In this document: one piece after another, positions 15,389-22,541 of the stretch
Numbering within the stretch: the stretch's first letter is position 1
How the letters are laid out: every line of letters starts with the position of its first letter
Position numbers and translations under genes: made by a program
IMG/VR virus record: IMGVR_UViG_3300048833_000622
Location: 1 to 31,934 of that record
Length of the DNA: 31,934 bases
Source of the DNA: a virus
Reading direction: 5' to 3' (one strand)
Notes under the pieces: generated by a model
The model's database searches: none
What the model saw: only the letters and a program-made list of their open reading frames with translations
What the model was told of the DNA's origin: nothing

Positions 15389-15850
15389 CTAAAACGGCAT
15401 ATCCCCAGCAGCAGCTTCGCCACTCGATGCAGCCGCAAGTCGAATGCGTCGATTGAAGTAGACGTTGGTGTAGTCACCTCGAGTCCGCTTCGTGACTTCC
15501 AAGGTCACATCGAGCAATTCTTCCAGTCGTCCAGACAGTTCGCTGAATTTGGCGAGTTCTAAACCAAGAGTCTTCAAGTCGCCCTTCACGTAAGGGATGG
15601 AAGCCTGTGTGATCACCGAATTCTTGAAGATGTGACGGCCTGCCTGTGCGCCAGACATCACTTCCAAATCGAACTTGATCATCGGATCGCCCTTCTGACT
15701 TGATTCAAGCTTCACCGACTCGATGCGAGCTTGATACTTGCCATCGGGGACTTCGTCGTACTCCGGTGCCTCCGCAGTTTCGAACTCTTCATCGAACGAC
15801 GACAAATCGACCGCGGGGTTGTTGGGTTCGTATTCTTCGTAATCGCTCAT
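15389..15850 (-). CDS. DUF669-like phage single-stranded-DNA-binding protein
   Basis: 153 residues. An acidic start (SDYEEYEPNNPAVDLSSFDEEFETAEAPEYDEV) leads to an OB-fold-like core: PDGKYQARIESVKLESSQKGDPMIKFDLEV, then GRHIFKNSVI and YTNVYFNRRIRL. The C-terminus GDMPF resembles the acidic tip by which SSB proteins recruit partners. The core matches DUF669-type phage proteins, which act with Sak-type recombinases. Its ATG shares a base with the stop of the Sak4-like gene (TAATG), so the two are made together. Confidence 0.82.
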   Translation of the reverse strand: MSDYEEYEPNNPAVDLSSFDEEFETAEAPEYDEVPDGKYQARIESVKLESSQKGDPMIKFDLEVMSGAQAGRHIFKNSVITQASIPYVKGDLKTLGLELAKFSELSGRLEELLDVTLEVTKRTRGDYTNVYFNRRIRLAAASSGEAAAGDMPF

Positions 15851-16650
15851 TACTTAACAGCCTTTCCTGCTGGGGTGCTGCCCGGATTGGAAGAAGACGC
15901 AGCAGGGCCTTTGCCGGGCGCAGGGCTCTGTGCGGTTGAATTTGACGTGTTGCCGCTGAATGCCGAATTGAAAGCGGCATAGCTCAGCGGCAGCAATTCT
16001 GGCAAGCGACCCGTGCGATCGCCGGCTTCGTAAGTTGGATGTGGCTTGGTTCGGAGCACGCGATCGACAACAAGATTGCCTGCAGCGTCCTTACGCGAGA
16101 CCGAGTCGCCGTAGAGGATGATGTCGACCAGACCCAACACAACGTTGCGAGCCCGATCAGGCAAGCTTGGGGTAGTTTTGGTGTATTCGCCTGTTCGAGT
16201 TTCGATCGTCTTGTCGACTGCATGCGAAATGAGAATCAAGCCGTATGGCAAGCTGGCCAAGCGAGTCAGCACGCGATGCCATTCGTTCTTGACCAAAGCC
16301 CAGCCTTTGCCGTGGCCCATATCCCCTTCGTACTCGATGCCATGTTTGGCACAGACGTAGTCCGAGCACATCTTGAAGGCGTTGTCGACCGTGTCGATCA
16401 CCAACGTCTTGAAGTTGTGATCACCCTTGGCGATGAGTTTGCAAGCTTCCAAGAATGTTTCCCATGAATAGGTTGGCACCTTGAATACTTCCAAGTGGTT
16501 GAGACCTGGCTCGCATTCAAAGAACATGGCTTCGGGGAACTGGGAGGCGAACGAGCTCTTGCCAAGCTTGGGAACTCCGTAGAGCAAAATCGATTGCTTT
16601 GCCAGGTCGGTGGTCGGCTTGGTCTTGGCGGTTGGTAGAGTCAGTGTCAT
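15850..16650 (-). CDS. Sak4-like single-strand-annealing recombinase ATPase (AAA_24)
   Basis: 266 residues from the ATG at 16650, with AAGGAAAA upstream. Walker A is GVPKLGKSS at about 25-33, Walker B TLVIDTVDN at about 82-90, followed by the GHGKGWALVKNEWHRVLTRL and LILISHAVD (sensor-like) segments of Sak4/AAA_24 RecA-fold proteins. These help anneal or exchange strands together with a phage SSB. The last 40 residues are a disordered Ser/Pro/Ala tail. It lies directly upstream of the DUF669-like gene and downstream of the Cas4-like nuclease: a full phage recombination set. Confidence 0.87.
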   Translation of the reverse strand: MTLTLPTAKTKPTTDLAKQSILLYGVPKLGKSSFASQFPEAMFFECEPGLNHLEVFKVPTYSWETFLEACKLIAKGDHNFKTLVIDTVDNAFKMCSDYVCAKHGIEYEGDMGHGKGWALVKNEWHRVLTRLASLPYGLILISHAVDKTIETRTGEYTKTTPSLPDRARNVVLGLVDIILYGDSVSRKDAAGNLVVDRVLRTKPHPTYEAGDRTGRLPELLPLSYAAFNSAFSGNTSNSTAQSPAPGKGPAASSSNPGSTPAGKAVK

Positions 16651-16670
16651 CAATAAGTTTTCCTTTCAAA

Positions 16671-17717
16671 TCAAAACTGGGGTGCTTCAGAATCAACACG
16701 AGATAGCTCGTCGTTAGGGAGAGCGATCTCGTACAGGTTGTCAGCGACGATTGGATTGAATCCCGACTGGCAATAAGCCAAGTACTCGCAAGGTCGTTGG
16801 TACGAGAAACAGTTCGAGGTATTGAGAAGCCATTTGCCGCGACGGCGGGCATCGAGGTATTGCTGCGTGATCTCCCAGACTTCTTCTTGCAACATGGCAA
16901 GGCGGTCTTCGGAGAGATAAATGAATTCGCGATGGAAGGCTTCAGGACGTGAATACCATTCCGTTAGTCGGTCCTGGAACTCTTCGTCCGTCTCGGGCAT
17001 CTGGCGCTTGGCGGTTGATTTGCCGCTCTTGTTCTTGGATGCCAATTCGGCTTTGCGAGCCTCGTACTCTTCCTGCGTTTCACCTTTTCCTTGCTTGAGC
17101 CGACTTTTGAGCAATACGTTGTAGATGACGCCAACGATTGGGTAGCCCAACTCCCGCAGGTAGTAGCAGTACAATGCGATCTGCGTGTCGGTCCACAGTT
17201 TGTCGAGATAACTCGCATCAACGGTGGATGCTGTTTTGTGCTCAAGCAGATACATACCATCGTGGCAGCGCACGATGCCATCGACCTTGCCAGCCATTCG
17301 GAAAGTTTGACTCTGCCGACCAGTATCCGGATTGCGGATCTCGCCTACAAACTCCTTCTCGACTTCGACAACCTCGAACTCCTCATTTGCATACCGTTTG
17401 GCGTAGCCACGAATCATGGCCATCGCCAGATGCCACTGAACCATCAAATTGGGTTCAACCAACCGATTCTCAAAGGCATCATCGATATAGGTGAGGACAT
17501 CACGAAGCCGAGACTCAGCCTCTTGCGACCGATACCAAAGCTCGATCGCCGTATGGATCACGCTCCCGAACGACAGAGCCTCTGCACGCTCAAGCGGTCG
17601 CAATTTATCGAGAAAGCGGTTTTTATACTTTCGTGGACAATTGCGAAACGTATTCAGCGCTGAGTAGGTCAGCAGTGTCTTATCGTTAACAGCAGATTGC
17701 GTTGTAACTTGGGACAT
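16671..17717 (-). CDS. PD-(D/E)XK nuclease, Cas4/AddB-like with Fe-S cysteines
   Basis: 348 residues. Catalytic motifs are FGSVIHTAIE (about 50-59), D146 in GKVDGIV and E159-x-K161 in LLEHKT, the RecB/PDDEXK_1 pattern. C27 (FRNCPRKY) and the C-terminal C303, C310 and C316 (NCFSYQRPCEYLAYC) match the four-cysteine 4Fe-4S staple of AddB and Cas4. A charged insert (about 205-255) separates the halves. It likely resects DNA ends for the Sak4/SSB pair downstream. No CRISPR locus is nearby, so adaptation is not implied. Confidence 0.88.
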   Translation of the reverse strand: MSQVTTQSAVNDKTLLTYSALNTFRNCPRKYKNRFLDKLRPLERAEALSFGSVIHTAIELWYRSQEAESRLRDVLTYIDDAFENRLVEPNLMVQWHLAMAMIRGYAKRYANEEFEVVEVEKEFVGEIRNPDTGRQSQTFRMAGKVDGIVRCHDGMYLLEHKTASTVDASYLDKLWTDTQIALYCYYLRELGYPIVGVIYNVLLKSRLKQGKGETQEEYEARKAELASKNKSGKSTAKRQMPETDEEFQDRLTEWYSRPEAFHREFIYLSEDRLAMLQEEVWEITQQYLDARRRGKWLLNTSNCFSYQRPCEYLAYCQSGFNPIVADNLYEIALPNDELSRVDSEAPQF

Positions 17718-17756
17718 AGTTTTTCCGTTACAGGATCGGGCTAATTGAATCGAGTA

Positions 17757-17981
17757 TTAGTGGAAATTCACTTCGTACGAGCCTTGTTCATCAATGAGGT
17801 ATCCATTGAGTCGCTTCGCGCCACGCTCGCGAGCTATCTGCGCTTCTCTGACTTTCAATGAAGCGTTAATTCGCGCACAATCTCGGCAGATGCGGTTTCC
17901 AGCGCCGCTCGATCGAAACTCTTGATTGCACTTGAGGCAGCGTCGCACTCCGGGGTCGGTTGGTCGTAATGGCTTGTTCAC
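17757..17981 (-). CDS. Small zinc-ribbon protein
   Basis: 74 residues from a GTG start. RCLKCNQEFRSSGAGNRICRDCARIN gives a CxxC-x13-CxxC pair that should bind one zinc; the rest is a basic helix (SLKVREAQIARERGAKRLNG). It resembles small phage regulators of transcription or nucleic-acid-binding proteins. Second gene of the long minus-strand operon after element B, 39 bases ahead of the nuclease gene. Confidence 0.75.
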   Translation of the reverse strand: MNKPLRPTDPGVRRCLKCNQEFRSSGAGNRICRDCARINASLKVREAQIARERGAKRLNGYLIDEQGSYEVNFH

Positions 17982-18029
17982 GGTGTCACTTTCAAGAGGC
18001 AGGGATGAGGATGCGAATCAACCAGGCAG

Positions 18030-18269
18030 CTAGAGCAGCTCGAGTTCCTCAACCTCGAAGTTGCGTTCCTGATCGGAAGTGACCAAGTAATGCTTGAAGT
18101 CGATCTTGGTAACGAAGCGGCTTGGCTCAACCAGTTGGTCTCTCAGTCCCGTACACGCTTCGTTGAACTCCCTGGATGCTGCTTCGAAATGCTCAACAGC
18201 ACGCAGGTACCGTCCGACTGCACGGGAAATGTTGACACGGGTCTCGACATTGGTTGTGGATGCTGACAT
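18030..18269 (-). CDS. Small helical protein, first gene of the replication operon
   Basis: 79 residues from the ATG at 18269, preceded by GAAGAGA; the frame stays open to a GTG at 18290 through another ATG at 18281. Predicted helices: NISRAVGRYLRAVEHFEAASREFNEACTGLRDQL; then a beta segment RFVTKIDFKHYLVTSD and an acidic end (NFEVEELELL). No family recognised. It begins 20-45 bases after element B, which identifies it as the head of the operon that continues down to 8729. Confidence 0.65.
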   Translation of the reverse strand: MSASTTNVETRVNISRAVGRYLRAVEHFEAASREFNEACTGLRDQLVEPSRFVTKIDFKHYLVTSDQERNFEVEELELL

Positions 18270-18314
18270 GGATCTCTTCATTGCAGTCACTTGGGAACGG
18301 TGGGTTGATTTGCC

Positions 18315-18357
18315 CTCTACCTCTTGAACTACTCAGCAAAGTGGCAAACTGGCGAAA
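18315..18357 (-). promoter_or_regulatory. Promoter-like element B
   Basis: Minus strand: TTTCGCCAGT, 12-base spacer TTGCCACTTTGC, TGAGTAGTTCAA, then GAGGTAGAGGG. It lies between the end of the sigma-like gene (18373) and the first replication gene and points at the latter. It is closest to element A: the first spacer bases TTGC are also shared. Confidence 0.7.
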
Positions 18358-18372
18358 GACTTCGAAAACTTT

Positions 18373-18957
18373 TCAGGCGATGTACTCGCGAAGACCTTCG
18401 GCCTCGAATTGATCGGCGATCTGACGGATCCAACATCGAAGGGTCGACCTTGGGACGCCCATGAGCTCCGCCACCCGAGGTAGGGAGTGTGTTTTTCGCA
18501 ACTCAAGCATCTGTTGCCATTGTTCAGGCAGTCGTGAGATCGCTATGGCGAGATCGGAAGCCAAGTCTTTCAATTCATTGACCGACTTGCGGTTGAGCTG
18601 TAACCTGGCGTCACAGATCGACTCATCGAGCGTGTACTGCAAATCGACAGGAAGCTCACCGGGGACGGGTACGGGCACATTCAATGACTGGATTTGACTC
18701 TGGCCCTTGAACGGAGAAGCCCCGTCCCTGATCAGTGTGCTGGTTTGTCGTTCAACGACGGTGGTGACAAAAACGTTTCGGTGAGCGATCTGCGGGTCAA
18801 ATGAGGGTATGGCCTCGATGACCTTTGTTAGGAGAGCGTGTTCGATCGATTCTAGATCTTGCTCTGAAAAGCCGGCCCTCTTCACGATCTGCATTGCTTT
18901 GCGGCGAATGATGCCGCGGGTGAACTTGTCGTTGATAACATCAAATGACTGGGACAT
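18373..18957 (-). CDS. Sigma-70-family (ECF-like) RNA polymerase sigma factor
   Basis: 194 residues from the ATG at 18957, 9 bases after AAGGA; an ATG at 18966 is too close to that site. Region 2 is seen in FTRGIIRRKAMQIVKRAG, then DLESIEHALLTKVIEAIPSFDP and NVFVTTVVERQTSTLIRD. Region 4 is ISRLPEQWQQMLELRKTHSLPRVAELMGVPRSTLRCWI, an HTH ending near residue 185. The joining segment is Pro/Val-rich. Such factors direct RNA polymerase to special promoters. Being inside the element, next to element B, it is the natural candidate for reading elements A-D, but that is inference. Two palindromes lie upstream at 19092 and 19209, suggesting repression of this gene. Confidence 0.82.
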   Translation of the reverse strand: MSQSFDVINDKFTRGIIRRKAMQIVKRAGFSEQDLESIEHALLTKVIEAIPSFDPQIAHRNVFVTTVVERQTSTLIRDGASPFKGQSQIQSLNVPVPVPGELPVDLQYTLDESICDARLQLNRKSVNELKDLASDLAIAISRLPEQWQQMLELRKTHSLPRVAELMGVPRSTLRCWIRQIADQFEAEGLREYIA

Positions 18958-19091
18958 GCGTGCCATTCCTTGGCCGGCACACCAGCACAGCGTCCTAGCG
19001 ACAGACCGTCCCGAAGGGCTTGGAAGCGGTGCTGATCTGCTACGGCAAGGGAAACTTGTCGAAGCGTCGTTGGCCTGTCGCTCATGACTGA

Positions 19092-19101
19092 CGACATGTC
19101 G
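19092..19101. promoter_or_regulatory. Operator-like palindrome CGACATGTCG (copy 2)
   Basis: A perfect 10-bp palindrome 135 bases upstream of the sigma-like start, with the same core as 5985-5998 and 19209-19220. It lies in the 268-base gap between the sigma-like gene and the 350-aa gene. Confidence 0.55.
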
Positions 19102-19208
19102 CTGCTAAGCCGAAGAATCTCGAAAGTTGCTTGGCAGGCAATGAATTGGACAGCGAAATCCCGAGGCTTTCGAGAATAGGAAAATCCAAGAAATCGGCGA
19201 ACGACTCA

Positions 19209-19220
19209 GCGACATGTCGC
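19209..19220. promoter_or_regulatory. Operator-like palindrome GCGACATGTCGC (copy 3)
   Basis: A perfect 12-bp palindrome, identical to the core at 5986-5997 and 117 bases from copy 2 (close to 11 helical turns, so both could face the same side). It is 15 bases from the end of the 350-aa gene, within the upstream region of the sigma-like gene. Confidence 0.6.
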
Positions 19221-19234
19221 AGCGACAAGCCAGA

Positions 19235-20287
19235 TCAAGGTTCTGGATCGAGAGCAAAACGAGTCTGCCAACCGCAACGATCGGGCATCCAACGAATCGG
19301 ATCGTCGGAAATGCCGAAGAATTCACAAAGCGTTTCGCTAAGCCGTTCCTTACGTTTCTGGTTTTGACGGCTGGCACCAGGTGATGTCCAAGTCAACGTG
19401 CCATAGCTTTTCGCAAACGCTCGCAACAATTCCCATTGAACATTCGAGCGTTTGTTGCCAGTCCGGGAAAACCCCATCTCGGTAAAGTGGTAGCGACCAA
19501 CCACACCGTTGGCCGTAATGGAAACAGTATCAATATCCAGAAACCGAATTTTGATTGCTGACCAGGAACAATTTGGTGGAGTTGGGAATCCTGGCGCGGT
19601 GATTTTGGCTGATTGCTTCGGCAGAAACTGCTGCAGAAAAGATGTGATACCTTCCAGGGCCGGTTGGGTAAACGCAATCGCGTTCAACTCCGTTGGCTGA
19701 GTTACTTCGGCAAGAGACAGCAACAAACCGCGTCGTTCATTCAGCAGACGACCACAAAAGGAGTCGACCGGTTTGGTTCGCAAACGCAATACTACAAACG
19801 GCTGATTCGTTTGGTCGGCAATAGTAGTCAGAGCGTCTAACAATGGCCCTGACGCTAAGAACAAGGGAAACGCGAATCCCATTTGTGGATGCGCAGTCCC
19901 CCAATGCCAAACTGGCTTTATGCTGGCAGAGGTTGCCGATCGATGAAGACCATTTTGAGCGCAGAGCGATTCGGCCACTCGCACCCAATCGATACCAAAG
20001 ACCGTAACTTCAGCACGTTCAATGGATCGGCTAGTGTGGGATTCCTCATCGTAGATCAAATATCGACAAGGCTCATCTTCCGCAACTCGGAGCCATCGGC
20101 TCCTATCTCCCTGCCATGGAACCGCGCTGGCAATCTCCTGAGTTGGAACGAGCCACCGTCTGGCTTGTTCGAAATCAGTATCTAAGAGGATTCGCCAGTG
20201 CGCGAGCGACGTTCGCTGATCAGGCACCGAGGCTGCTGTGAGCCAAAGACGCTCCACCCAACTTGAATGGCACAATGATTTTGCCAT
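19235..20287 (-). CDS. Unknown protein with a probable C-terminal winged-helix domain
   Basis: 350 residues if the ATG at 20287 is used, which gives a 68-base overlap with the upstream gene. A GTG at 20227 would give 330 residues and an 8-base overlap, which is more usual. The N-terminal 230 residues are not recognised (EPCRYLIYDEESHTSRSIERAEVTVFGIDW; VVLRLRTKPVDSFCGRLLN). The C-terminal 100 residues (FLDIDTVSITANG, YHFTEMGF, VQWELLRAFAKSYGTLTW, then RKERLSETLCEFFGI) look like a winged helix with a basic loop, a pattern seen in planctomycete regulators; this is from memory. It is probably co-transcribed with the 404-aa gene. Confidence 0.75.
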   Translation of the reverse strand: MAKSLCHSSWVERLWLTAASVPDQRTSLAHWRILLDTDFEQARRWLVPTQEIASAVPWQGDRSRWLRVAEDEPCRYLIYDEESHTSRSIERAEVTVFGIDWVRVAESLCAQNGLHRSATSASIKPVWHWGTAHPQMGFAFPLFLASGPLLDALTTIADQTNQPFVVLRLRTKPVDSFCGRLLNERRGLLLSLAEVTQPTELNAIAFTQPALEGITSFLQQFLPKQSAKITAPGFPTPPNCSWSAIKIRFLDIDTVSITANGVVGRYHFTEMGFSRTGNKRSNVQWELLRAFAKSYGTLTWTSPGASRQNQKRKERLSETLCEFFGISDDPIRWMPDRCGWQTRFALDPEP

Positions 20288-21434
20288 TGGTAAATCCTCG
20301 ATCGTTCAGAAACCGCTCGATAATATCCGCATCACCATCGCGAGTGTAGACTGCGATATTCGGCGGCTTGATCGCTACCGATCGAGTTCTTCTTCCATCG
20401 ATGAACCGCAATTCAATCCTGGCTTCTGCGATTCGAACATCGATATCCAGGCTTTCGTAGTACGCGATCCGTTCATCGAGGATTTCGATCAAGTTATCTC
20501 GCTTCGTTGTTACTAGTTCCGGCTTCGCGCCCGCGATGAAGAGTGTCACTGATGTCAGAGTTGCTGAAAGCAGTTCAGGTACGTTGACCACGGACAACGC
20601 AGCCTCGCTGTACAGTCGCAGCGGTTCGGTTGTCCAGATGTCACCTGGCGGGAACAAATTTTCGTCACCGAAGAAGAACCTGCCAAACGAGGAACGATAC
20701 ATCTCCTTCTGAATTGCAGTTGCTGCATTGATTTTCAACTCGCCGGTCAGTCGATTGAACTGCAGCAAGTCTTCATGCAATGGCTGAAAACTCAAGATGT
20801 CGCGGACACCGTCGACCAAAACATCTTGTAATTGCCAAGGCCGACCATGGCTAACCGTGAGATCGAGGGAATCGTCGCTCAGTTGCACCGCCGCAACAGT
20901 ACCTCGGCCGCATTTTTTCGATTCAAAGTACGATCCAACGGCACTCTCAAACGCAACGCGATAGAGTTCCAGCGGCTCTTGCAAGCTTGGCACAAAGTCA
21001 CTGTTAGCTTGGAAGTACGAGTATGTACGCCGAGTCGTTAGCGACTGCAGGCGATGAATCGTCTCAACATGGTCACGATGCCGTAGGATTGCTTCAACCG
21101 CTACATCGGCAGGCATGATTTTTTCGTCACTGTGAAAGGCTTCAGCTAACTCGTCGATCTGGTGGAGCAGGGTCTCCATCATCGATTCGCGAGCCAACTC
21201 ATTAACCATGTGTACCGCGCGCATCAATTCCGCGGGTGTTTGACCATCAGGAGCTCTGAGGATCTGACCCAGGAGCTCGAACTGGGAATCGGTTAGTTTC
21301 CCTCCTTTGGGAAGTGTTAGGCCTCGTGAAGCAATATATTCGTTGTGGGGCGAGAGAAACTTCAATAACCGATCGTGTTGGACGGATTTCAGCACTCGCA
21401 AGTTAGTAAATCGTTGGTACTTGGCTGTGGTCAT
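20220..21434 (-). CDS. Unknown 404-residue protein
   Basis: Not recognised. The first 150 residues are helical and charged (RFTNLRVLKSVQHDRLLKFL; LMRAVHMVNELARESMMETLLHQIDELAEAFHSDEK; EAILRHRDHVETIHRLQSL). The middle shows beta segments (VAAVQLSDDSLDLTVSHGRPWQLQDVLVDGVRD) and an aromatic stretch (RSSFGRFFFGDENLFPPGD). The C-terminal third has a Val/Ile-rich core and a small domain with VYTRDGDADIIERFLNDRGFTNGKIIVPF. There is no ATPase, nuclease or membrane motif. The start has a weak ribosome site. It lies downstream of the XRE regulator across a large inverted repeat, and overlaps the 350-aa gene, suggesting that the two proteins form a complex. Confidence 0.75.
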   Translation of the reverse strand: MTTAKYQRFTNLRVLKSVQHDRLLKFLSPHNEYIASRGLTLPKGGKLTDSQFELLGQILRAPDGQTPAELMRAVHMVNELARESMMETLLHQIDELAEAFHSDEKIMPADVAVEAILRHRDHVETIHRLQSLTTRRTYSYFQANSDFVPSLQEPLELYRVAFESAVGSYFESKKCGRGTVAAVQLSDDSLDLTVSHGRPWQLQDVLVDGVRDILSFQPLHEDLLQFNRLTGELKINAATAIQKEMYRSSFGRFFFGDENLFPPGDIWTTEPLRLYSEAALSVVNVPELLSATLTSVTLFIAGAKPELVTTKRDNLIEILDERIAYYESLDIDVRIAEARIELRFIDGRRTRSVAIKPPNIAVYTRDGDADIIERFLNDRGFTNGKIIVPFKLGGASLAHSSLGA

Positions 21435-21519
21435 TTGGGGCTCGAAAAAACTAGTAGATCATACGTACTTCCATGGGAAAAATAGGATTCCAGTGACTCC
21501 GACTAACTGGCAAGATGCC

Positions 21520-21636
21520 GATTGAGGAAGGGTCGACGGCGGTTCTACCACCGAGCGCTCCAGTCGTTTGCGTCCATTCGATTCATCCTTGGTCATGCTC
21601 CTGATGCCTTCCTAGCGATCGACCCTTTCCTCAATC
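21520..21636. repeat. 117-bp unit bounded by 17/18-bp inverted repeats
   Basis: GATTGAGGAAGGGTCGA (21520-21536) is the reverse complement of TCGACCCTTTCCTCAATC (21619-21636) apart from one extra T. The 82 bases between contain a smaller hairpin (CGGCGGTTCTACCACCG). It lies in the gap between the XRE gene and the 404-aa gene, both minus strand. It could be a MITE-like insertion, an attenuator or a small structured RNA. No clear target duplication is seen. No other copy was noticed in the window. Confidence 0.6.
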
Positions 21637-21655
21637 TGCAATTGCTAGCATTGCA

Positions 21656-22084
21656 TTACGATGTGACACGACTGGTCAGCATCTTCCAAAAACTTTCCAT
21701 TTCCTCGGGAGTTGCATCCTCGCAATTTACCCTCACGAGATTCTGTCCATCTTTGGGTTCCACCTTTTCACGCAATCCAGAACTCGACTCGGATGAGTAG
21801 ACCCAATTCTCTGAATCGCAGAGAGAGAACGTTTCAGGTAGCCTAAACGTGGGGCATTTCTCCGTGAGCAAGTCATCGACATCGCAACCCAGGAAATCGG
21901 CGATGTCATAGACCACATCTCGGCCAACCTCGCTATATTCGCCGCGTTCGATTCTTCTCCAATCTTCCTGCAAATTAGACTCACGAACACAATCGTCTAG
22001 CCTGTACCTTGCGATCTCGCGGAACTTTCGAACCTTAGCGCGATCGAGTTTAGGTGCATTGTCAGTTGTTGAGGCTTTAGCCAT
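21656..22084 (-). CDS. XRE-type HTH regulator, candidate repressor
   Basis: 142 residues from the ATG at 22084, preceded by GGAGAG; the frame continues to an ATG at 22204, which would add 40 hydrophobic residues of unclear value. KVRKFREIARYRLDDCVRESNLQEDWRRIERGEYSEVGRDVVYDIADFLGCDVDDLL is a lambda-repressor-like HTH (about residues 17-73). The C-terminal half is acidic and not recognised (no peptidase Ser/Lys dyad seen). It is divergent from the integration cassette with element C in between, the classical place for a lysogeny repressor. It may bind the GCGACATGTCGC palindromes; that is a guess. Confidence 0.7.
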   Translation of the reverse strand: MAKASTTDNAPKLDRAKVRKFREIARYRLDDCVRESNLQEDWRRIERGEYSEVGRDVVYDIADFLGCDVDDLLTEKCPTFRLPETFSLCDSENWVYSSESSSGLREKVEPKDGQNLVRVNCEDATPEEMESFWKMLTSRVTS

Positions 22085-22210
22085 TTCGGAACTCTCCAAG
22101 TGAATGGTGACGGGAACAAAAACGCCAATCTTCAGCACAGCTTTGACTCCTCTGGTCACAACGCTTTTCGAAATCCAAAGATCTCCGTTTTCCGGAATTT
22201 TCATGCGTGT

Positions 22211-22254
22211 CGTTGCCAGTTCCTGCTTGAGCTGAGTAGTTCAAGGGGTAGAGG
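22211..22254 (+). promoter_or_regulatory. Promoter-like element C
   Basis: TTGCCAGT (22213-22220), 12-base spacer, TGAGTAGTTCAA (22233-22244), then GGGGTAGAGG. One base of the first box differs from the other copies (TTGCC for TCGCC). It points at the integration cassette; the first ATG is 43 bases downstream. Confidence 0.7.
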
Positions 22255-22296
22255 CGTTTGTTAAACGGAGTCTACGTAGCGGAAACCGGAACACTG

Positions 22297-22467
22297 ATGA
22301 GCATGCTAACCAATCTATCGACCTTGAGCACCGAGACTAGACGCATGGAACTCGCGAAGGTGCTTGCTGCTGGTTTGATCCGGACTCTGTTGCAAAAGGC
22401 ATCCACGGCAACGGAAGAGGACAAAGAAACCAGAAAAACTCCCAGCAATGGACTTGAAGATTCTTGA
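22297..22467 (+). CDS. Small protein leading the recombinase operon
   Basis: 56 residues from the ATG at 22297 (the frame is open back to a TTG at 22258, inside element C's downstream edge). One helix (TETRRMELAKVLAAGLIRTLLQKAS) and a charged Thr/Glu/Lys tail. Small genes of this type often precede DUF2924 and recombinase genes in planctomycetes and proteobacteria (recalled context). Function unknown; possibly a recombination directionality or accessory factor. Confidence 0.6.
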   Translation: MSMLTNLSTLSTETRRMELAKVLAAGLIRTLLQKASTATEEDKETRKTPSNGLEDS

Positions 22468-22541
22468 GAACTACCGCTCATTGTGTCCACGCGGGTTAAC
22501 TCGCGTCTGAGTTCTCAACCATTTACCAAGTCGAGGCAAGA

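Noticed and set aside
15196-15562. Two plus-strand frames across the tRNA-like element
   Set aside because: They cross the tRNA-like arms and the 3' end of the SSB gene; no coding character.
21490-21515. TTGCCAGT on the minus strand upstream of the 404-aa gene
   Set aside because: Only the first box is present; 12 bases on there is CTGGAATCC rather than TGAGTAGTTCAA.
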